Origin: Chloroflexota bacterium
GTDB taxonomy: Bacteria; Chloroflexota; Dehalococcoidia; SM23-28-2; RBG-16-64-32
Assembly: GCA_005880075.1 (NCBI GenBank)
Contig: VBJT01000086.1
Location: 1,313 to 10,165, forward strand
DNA length: 8,853 bases
Reading direction: 5' to 3'
Shown here: positions 5,348 to 8,853 of the stretch, in pieces
Position numbering within the stretch: position 1 is the stretch's first letter
How the letters are laid out: each line of letters begins with the position of its first letter
Notes under the pieces: generated by a model
What the model was told of the DNA's origin: nothing
What the model saw: only the letters and a program-made list of their open reading frames with translations
Database searches by the model: none
Translations under genes and position numbers: made by a program

Positions 5348-6706
5348 TCATACCATCTCGAAATAGCGCCGCCGCTCCCAGTCCGTGACCGCGCGGCGGT
5401 GCTTCTCGACTTCCCACTCGCGGAAGGCGACGTACTGGTCGCAGAACTCGTCGCCGAACCACCGGCGGGCGAGTTCGCTCGAGCGGAAGGTTTCGAGCGC
5501 GTAAGGCAGGGAATTGGGTAGCGGCGCGGCATCGGCTGCCTTGTAAGCGCTTCCCCGCACGGCGGCCGGCGGCTCGAGCTGCTTCTCGATGCCGTGTAGG
5601 CCGCCAGCGAGTGTTGCTGCGAACGCCAGGTACGGATTGAGGTCCGCGCCGGGCACCCGGTTCTCGATGCGAATGGCGCCGGGGCTGCTGACAATCGCCC
5701 GCAGAGCAGCAGTGCGGTTGTCGATGCCCCACGTAAGGCTCGTGGGCGCCCAGGTGCGCTCTACATACCGCTTGTACGAGTTCACGTTCGGCGCATACAG
5801 CAGCATGAATTCCGGAAGGGTGGCGAGGAGGCCCGCGATGTAGCGCCGCATCAGAACCGAAACGTGGTGTCCATCTTCTTCGCCCCAGAACACATTCGTC
5901 GCGCCGTTCAATGACCAGAGGCTCTGGTGGACATGGCCGCCGCAGCCATCGAGATCATCAGCGTACTTAGCCATGAACGTCGGCGTGGCGCCCATCTGCG
6001 CAGCGATCTCTTTCATCGCACTCTTGTAAAGCATCGTCTGGTCCGCGGCTCGCAGGGCATCTGTATAGTGGATATTGATCTCGTACATGCCCGCGCCGTG
6101 CTCGCGATTGTACGCCTCAACTTCCAGGCCATAAGCGTTCAGCATCTGACAGACGCGGCCAATCACCGGCTCATCGATCGAGGCGTGGTGGATGCTGTAG
6201 CAGTTGAGACCGGGGTTCAGCGGGCGAAGGTCGGAATAACCCTTCGCGCGGAGGCTTTCCTGATCCTCGCGAAAGAACCTTACCTCCAGTTCCGCAGCCA
6301 TCTTCGCGATGTAGCCGCCTGCACGGGCGTCCTCAACGACGCGTCGCAGTACCTGCCTCGGCGCCAGCGCGAGCGGCTCGCCGTGCTCGGTGTAGAAATC
6401 GCAGATGACGCTGGCGCACCCTTCTTCCCAGGGGACGGCTGCGAACGTACTGATGTCGGGCCTCATCACGATGTCGCCGAAACCTGCCTCCCAGTTCGAG
6501 AAGGGCAGCGATCCGATTACTTCGTCCTGGATGTCCCAGCCGAAGATCACGTCGCATTGTGGGAAGCCTTCACCCTCCGCCGCCGAAAGGAAGTGCTCCG
6601 CGCTCACCCGCTTGCCGCGGTAAACGCCATCCAGGTCGCCGCCGCCGATCTTGACAGTGCGCAGATGATTCTTGTCGATGAGGTGAGCAACGCCCTTGAT
6701 GTCCAC
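5348..6706 (-). CDS. Glutamine synthetase family protein (GlnA/PuuA-like gamma-glutamyl ligase)
   Basis: Starting at GTG 6706, this 452-residue ATP-dependent ligase has GS motifs in order: beta-grasp N-domain (1-100); AELEVRFF at 138-145 with metal-binding Glu; EHGAGMYEINIHYTDALRAAD at 202-222; GGHVHQSLW at 256-264 with metal-binding His; NSYKRYVERTWAP at 309-321; WGIDNRTAALR at 326-336; and RIENRVPGADLNPYLAFAA at 346-364. The adenylylation loop of classical GlnA (NLYDLP) is absent. Instead the C-terminus has a 'P.....AY...APLPNSLPYALE' segment, as in PuuA and GlnA3-type gamma-glutamylpolyamine ligases. It probably joins glutamate to ammonia or, more likely, to an organic amine. An in-frame ATG at 6844 would add 46 atypical residues and overlap the divergent dehydrogenase. 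The GTG start has a good ribosome site and a -10 box placed between the two candidates. Family call very secure; substrate unknown. Confidence 0.93.
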   Translation of the reverse strand: MDIKGVAHLIDKNHLRTVKIGGGDLDGVYRGKRVSAEHFLSAAEGEGFPQCDVIFGWDIQDEVIGSLPFSNWEAGFGDIVMRPDISTFAAVPWEEGCASVICDFYTEHGEPLALAPRQVLRRVVEDARAGGYIAKMAAELEVRFFREDQESLRAKGYSDLRPLNPGLNCYSIHHASIDEPVIGRVCQMLNAYGLEVEAYNREHGAGMYEINIHYTDALRAADQTMLYKSAMKEIAAQMGATPTFMAKYADDLDGCGGHVHQSLWSLNGATNVFWGEEDGHHVSVLMRRYIAGLLATLPEFMLLYAPNVNSYKRYVERTWAPTSLTWGIDNRTAALRAIVSSPGAIRIENRVPGADLNPYLAFAATLAGGLHGIEKQLEPPAAVRGSAYKAADAAPLPNSLPYALETFRSSELARRWFGDEFCDQYVAFREWEVEKHRRAVTDWERRRYFEMV

Positions 6707-6714
6707 TTGGCTTG

Positions 6715-6720
6715 CCTCCC
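6715..6720 (-). promoter_or_regulatory. Shine-Dalgarno that sets the GTG start of the GS-family ligase
   Basis: GGGAGG on the minus strand, 8 nt before GTG 6706. The following residues (DIKGVAHLIDKN) are a typical N-terminus of this subfamily, so GTG 6706 is preferred over ATG 6844. Confidence 0.75.
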
Positions 6721-6739
6721 GGCGTCTTCGGTAGGCAGG

Positions 6740-6748
6740 ATTGTACCA
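6740..6748 (-). promoter_or_regulatory. Extended -10 promoter of the GS-family ligase
   Basis: On the minus strand the site is TGGTACAAT: TGn plus TACAAT, 5 of 6 to consensus. The expected start near 6733 gives a leader of about 27 nt that includes the GGGAGG ribosome site. No clear -35 is visible at 17 bp. The site overlaps the region where the divergent dehydrogenase promoter or leader must lie, so the two could be mutually regulated. Confidence 0.5.
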
Positions 6749-6797
6749 GAGAGGCTCGTGCCCGGTGCAGCCGTCTAGCAGCGATTCCAGCGAAGCG

Positions 6798-7772
6798 ATG
6801 GTCTTGACGGGGCCCGGCCGCCCGCTGGAGAGGATGAAACGCACAGTTCCGTCTCCCGGCGCCGGCGAGGTGCTCCTGCGCGTCCTTGCCTGCGGCGTCT
6901 GCCGAACGGATCTGCATATCCTCGACGGCGAGTTGACCGGCCCGAAGCTACCGCTTGTGCCCGGTCACGAGATCATCGGGGCGGTGGAGCAGGCCGGCGA
7001 GGCGGCTGACCGCTTTAAACCGGGCGATCGCGTCGGCGTCGGCTGGCTGGCCTCGACGTGCGGGCAATGCAGCTACTGCCGCGCTGATCAAGAGAATCTC
7101 TGTGATAACGCTCTCTTCACCGGCTACACCGTAGATGGCGGCTACACCGCATACGCCGTCGCCCGCGAGCAGTATTGCTTCCCCGCGCCCGTTGGATATG
7201 AACCGGCCGAGGCCGCTCCCCTGATGTGCGCCGGGCTTATCGGCTACCGCTCCCTCGTCAAGGCGGGGGACGCCCAGCGGCTCGGGATATACGGCTTTGG
7301 CGCGGCGGCGCACATCATCACGCAGGTGGCCCGCTACCAGGGACGCGAAGTCTACGCTTTTACTCGCCCCGGGGACCACGAGGGGCAAGCCTTTGCTCGA
7401 GAGCTGGGCGCCGTCTGGGTGGGGGGTTCCAGCCAGGCGTCGCCGGAGGAGCTCGAAGCCGCAATCATTTTCGCCCCGGTCGGCGCGCTCGTCCCGGTTG
7501 CGCTCCGCGCGGTCCGGAAGGGCGGCACCGTCGTCTGCGGCGGCATCCACATGAGCGACGTTCCCGCGTTCCCGTACGAACGTCTCTGGGGCGAGCGCAT
7601 CGTCTGCTCGGTCGCCAACGTCACCCGGCGCGATGCGGAAGAGTTTCTCGGGCTCGCCCCGAAGGCGAACGTGCGGACGACAGTCCAGACGCTCGGATTG
7701 TCACTGGCTAACGAGGCTCTGGCTCGCCTGCGTGAAGGGCAGCTGCGCGGTGCGGCGGTCCTGGTTCCCTGA
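6798..7772 (+). CDS. Zinc-dependent alcohol dehydrogenase (medium-chain MDR family)
   Basis: From ATG 6798 the protein has 324 residues. Catalytic-zinc ligands are Cys32 (ACGVCRTDLH), His57-Glu58 (PGHEIIG) and Cys144 (PLMCAG). The structural zinc site is complete: Cys88, Cys91, Cys94 and Cys102 (CGQCSYCRADQENLC). The cofactor loop is GIYGFGAAAHI at 163-173, the 'GFGA.AH' variant of a distinct MDR subfamily, followed by VYAFTR. The end LRGAAVLVP is usual for that subfamily. It oxidises alcohols or reduces aldehydes with NAD(P). The start is uncertain: ATG 6798 fits homologs (MVLTGPGRPL) but has a poor ribosome site, while GTG 6765, 10 nt behind AGAGAGG, would add 11 residues. It is divergent from the GS-like ligase and 23 bp upstream of a glycoside hydrolase gene, probably one operon. 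Confidence 0.92.
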   Translation: MVLTGPGRPLERMKRTVPSPGAGEVLLRVLACGVCRTDLHILDGELTGPKLPLVPGHEIIGAVEQAGEAADRFKPGDRVGVGWLASTCGQCSYCRADQENLCDNALFTGYTVDGGYTAYAVAREQYCFPAPVGYEPAEAAPLMCAGLIGYRSLVKAGDAQRLGIYGFGAAAHIITQVARYQGREVYAFTRPGDHEGQAFARELGAVWVGGSSQASPEELEAAIIFAPVGALVPVALRAVRKGGTVVCGGIHMSDVPAFPYERLWGERIVCSVANVTRRDAEEFLGLAPKANVRTTVQTLGLSLANEALARLREGQLRGAAVLVP

Positions 7773-7795
7773 GTGAGGCGTCGCGAGAGCCAAAT

Positions 7796-8671
7796 ATGAG
7801 ATTCGGCGCTACGTTCAGTGAGCCCTACACCCGCTCCCTGGGCATTGATCCAGCGTCAGCGTACCAGAGCATTACCCACGAAATCGGCCTTGAACTGATC
7901 AGGCTTTGCGTTTACTGGGACCGCGTCGAACCCAAGCCTGGCACGTGCGATTTCGATTCGCTGGACTCGCAAGTCGAGGACGCGGACAAAGCGGGCCTCG
8001 ACATCATACTCACCGTGGGCCAGAAAGCGCCCCGCTGGCCGGAGTTTCATGTGCCGGCCTGGACCTCATGGAAGAGTCAGGACTTCGAGCAGCGAGTCTT
8101 GACGTTCGTCGATGGCACTGTGCGCCATTTCGCCGCCGCTCAGATCTCCGTCTGGCAGATCGAAAATGAGCCTTTCCTATCGTTCGGTGGCCCATCGATC
8201 CCCGAGGACTTGCTGCGGCGCGAGATCGAGCTCGTTCGCGGGCTCGACGACCGGCCCATCATGCTGACCGACAGCGCGGACAAAGGTGATTGGGCTCGGT
8301 CGAGCCGCTGGAGCGACATTCTCGGCGTAAACCTCTACACGAAGGTTTGGAACGGCCGGCGGTACGTCGACATCAATGTGCCGCCTTCACGATATGAGGC
8401 GAAGATGAAAAGGCTCTCCTCAAAAGCGAAAGAAGTGATCGTCGCTGAGCTCCAAGCCGAACCCTGGGGGCCACGTGGCGTGACGGAGCTGTCGCCGGCC
8501 GAAGCCGCCGTGACAATGAACGCCGACCGGCTACGGCAAAATGCCGAGATTGCCTCAAAGGCTGGTTTTCACACAGTTCTCTTTTGGGGAGTTGAGTGGT
8601 GGTATTGGTTGCGCGAGCGGGGCGACGCCTCGATGTGGGAAGAGGCAAAGGCAATCGTCGGAAGAACATGA
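7796..8671 (+). CDS. Putative cytoplasmic glycoside hydrolase, clan GH-A-like TIM barrel
   Basis: This 291-residue protein has the pattern of a retaining (beta/alpha)8 hydrolase. RLCVYWDRVEPKPG at 36-49 is the early-strand motif seen in GH5, GH39 and GH42-type enzymes. WQIENEP at 120-126 supplies the probable acid/base Glu125 after Asn124. LGVNLYTKVW at 176-185 is a middle strand. IVAELQAEPWG at 215-225 supplies the probable nucleophile Glu218 (Glu222 as alternative). LFWGVEWWYW at 262-271 is the last strand with sugar-stacking tryptophans. It has no signal peptide, so it would act on imported or internal sugars or glycosides. I cannot assign a numbered GH family or substrate. The ribosome site is weak (GAGAG, 6 nt before ATG), consistent with translation coupled to the upstream dehydrogenase. 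No intrinsic terminator follows; the next gene is the tRNA. Confidence 0.75.
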   Translation: MRFGATFSEPYTRSLGIDPASAYQSITHEIGLELIRLCVYWDRVEPKPGTCDFDSLDSQVEDADKAGLDIILTVGQKAPRWPEFHVPAWTSWKSQDFEQRVLTFVDGTVRHFAAAQISVWQIENEPFLSFGGPSIPEDLLRREIELVRGLDDRPIMLTDSADKGDWARSSRWSDILGVNLYTKVWNGRRYVDINVPPSRYEAKMKRLSSKAKEVIVAELQAEPWGPRGVTELSPAEAAVTMNADRLRQNAEIASKAGFHTVLFWGVEWWYWLRERGDASMWEEAKAIVGRT

Positions 8672-8715
8672 ACGACCTCAAGTGTTGACCGTGCGTTAGC
8701 CGCGAAGAGACGCCG

Positions 8716-8721
8716 TAGAAT
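8716..8721 (+). promoter_or_regulatory. Likely -10 of the tRNA-Ser gene
   Basis: TAGAAT is 5 of 6 to TATAAT and would start transcription at about 8728, a few bases before the tRNA. A TTGACC at 8685-8690 is too far away (25 bp) and TTAGCC at 8696-8701 is somewhat too near (14 bp), so the -35 is not settled. Confidence 0.35.
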
Positions 8722-8731
8722 GGTATTAGAC

Positions 8732-8821
8732 GGAGGGGTGGCAGAGCGGTTGAATGCGGCGGTCTTGAAAACCGTTGGGGTCGCGAGGCCCTCGTGGGTT
8801 CGAATCCCACCCCCTCCGCCA
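8732..8821 (+). tRNA. tRNA-Ser, anticodon UGA, CCA encoded
   Basis: The 90-nt class II tRNA has acceptor arms GGAGGGG (8732-8738) and CCCCTCC (8811-8817) that pair fully. The anticodon stem GCGGT/ACCGT encloses loop CTTGAAA, giving anticodon TGA. A long variable arm typical of tRNA-Ser follows, then the T arm GTGGG-TTCGAAT-CCCAC. The discriminator is G at 8818, as expected for serine, and CCA at 8819-8821 is encoded. It reads UCA codons, and other UCN codons by wobble. Confidence 0.97.
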
Positions 8822-8837
8822 CGCCATGACCGCCGCG

Positions 8838-8843
8838 TTGACA
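8838..8843 (+). promoter_or_regulatory. Possible -35 box of a gene beyond the right edge
   Basis: TTGACA matches the -35 consensus exactly and lies 16 bp after the tRNA. The -10 would fall at about 8861, outside the window, so this cannot be confirmed here. An ATG at 8826 opens a short frame to the edge but has no ribosome site. Confidence 0.2.
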
Positions 8844-8853
8844 TTACGCAACC

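Noticed and set aside
5927..6778. Open frame of 283 residues on the plus strand opposite the GS-family ligase
   Set aside because: The minus strand carries a complete glutamine synthetase motif set. The plus frame is a shadow caused by GC-rich codon bias.
6948..7550. Open frame of 200 residues on the minus strand opposite the dehydrogenase
   Set aside because: The plus strand has all zinc ligands and the cofactor loop of an MDR dehydrogenase; the minus frame shows no known motif.
8672..8731. Search for an intrinsic terminator after the glycoside hydrolase
   Set aside because: No stem followed by a T-run is present before the tRNA.
8373..8844. Minus-strand frames with GVGFEPTRASRP and GGGIRTHEGLATPT
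   Set aside because: These peptides are well-known false translations of the antisense of tRNA-Ser; no gene is present.

Overview
This is a GC-rich, gene-dense bacterial chromosomal window of 8.85 kb. It holds eight protein genes, of which one is cut by the left edge and carries an apparent frameshift, and one complete tRNA-Ser near the right edge. I see no mobile element, CRISPR array, phage module or defence system. The mixture fits an environmental Chloroflexota-type genome (Dehalococcoidia or relatives): DUF5666 repeats, a mostly archaeal-type DUF1786 protein, secreted SdrD_B-like proteins with degenerate LPxTG tails, and a dispersed 'CHPE..R'-type intergenic repeat. That assignment is inference from gene style, not from a marker gene.

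Left part (1-1080): a minus-strand gene for an exported protein built of DUF5666-like repeats. Two full repeats of exactly 68 residues and part of a third are visible. The export signal and the repeats lie in different frames, so there is a +1 shift at about 781-840. A 134-bp divergent intergenic region with an 11-bp palindrome separates it from the next gene.

Middle plus-strand block (1081-4476): a DUF1786 ASKHA-fold protein that appears to start leaderless behind an extended -10 box; an HSL-family (GDSAG) alpha/beta hydrolase with its own good sigma-70-type promoter, whose -35 overlaps the preceding stop codon; and a secreted, cysteine-containing protein with an SdrD_B-like domain and a C-terminal LPQTGGPPQ that lacks any membrane anchor.

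Right part (4481-8821): two minus-strand genes, a glutamine synthetase-family ligase and, downstream of it, an SDR oxidoreductase, separated by a REP-like dispersed repeat. Divergent from the ligase are a zinc-dependent alcohol dehydrogenase and, 23 bp later, a cytoplasmic clan GH-A-like glycoside hydrolase, probably one operon. The ligase, SDR and ADH could belong to one amine, aldehyde or alcohol utilisation route (gamma-glutamylation plus two dehydrogenases), but nothing in the sequence fixes a substrate. The window ends with tRNA-Ser(UGA) with an encoded CCA, and a consensus -35 hexamer just inside the right edge.

Most of this is ordinary metabolism. The points most worth following are the DUF1786 gene with its leaderless start, the anchorless LPxTG tail, the frame-shifted DUF5666 repeat protein and the dispersed repeat.
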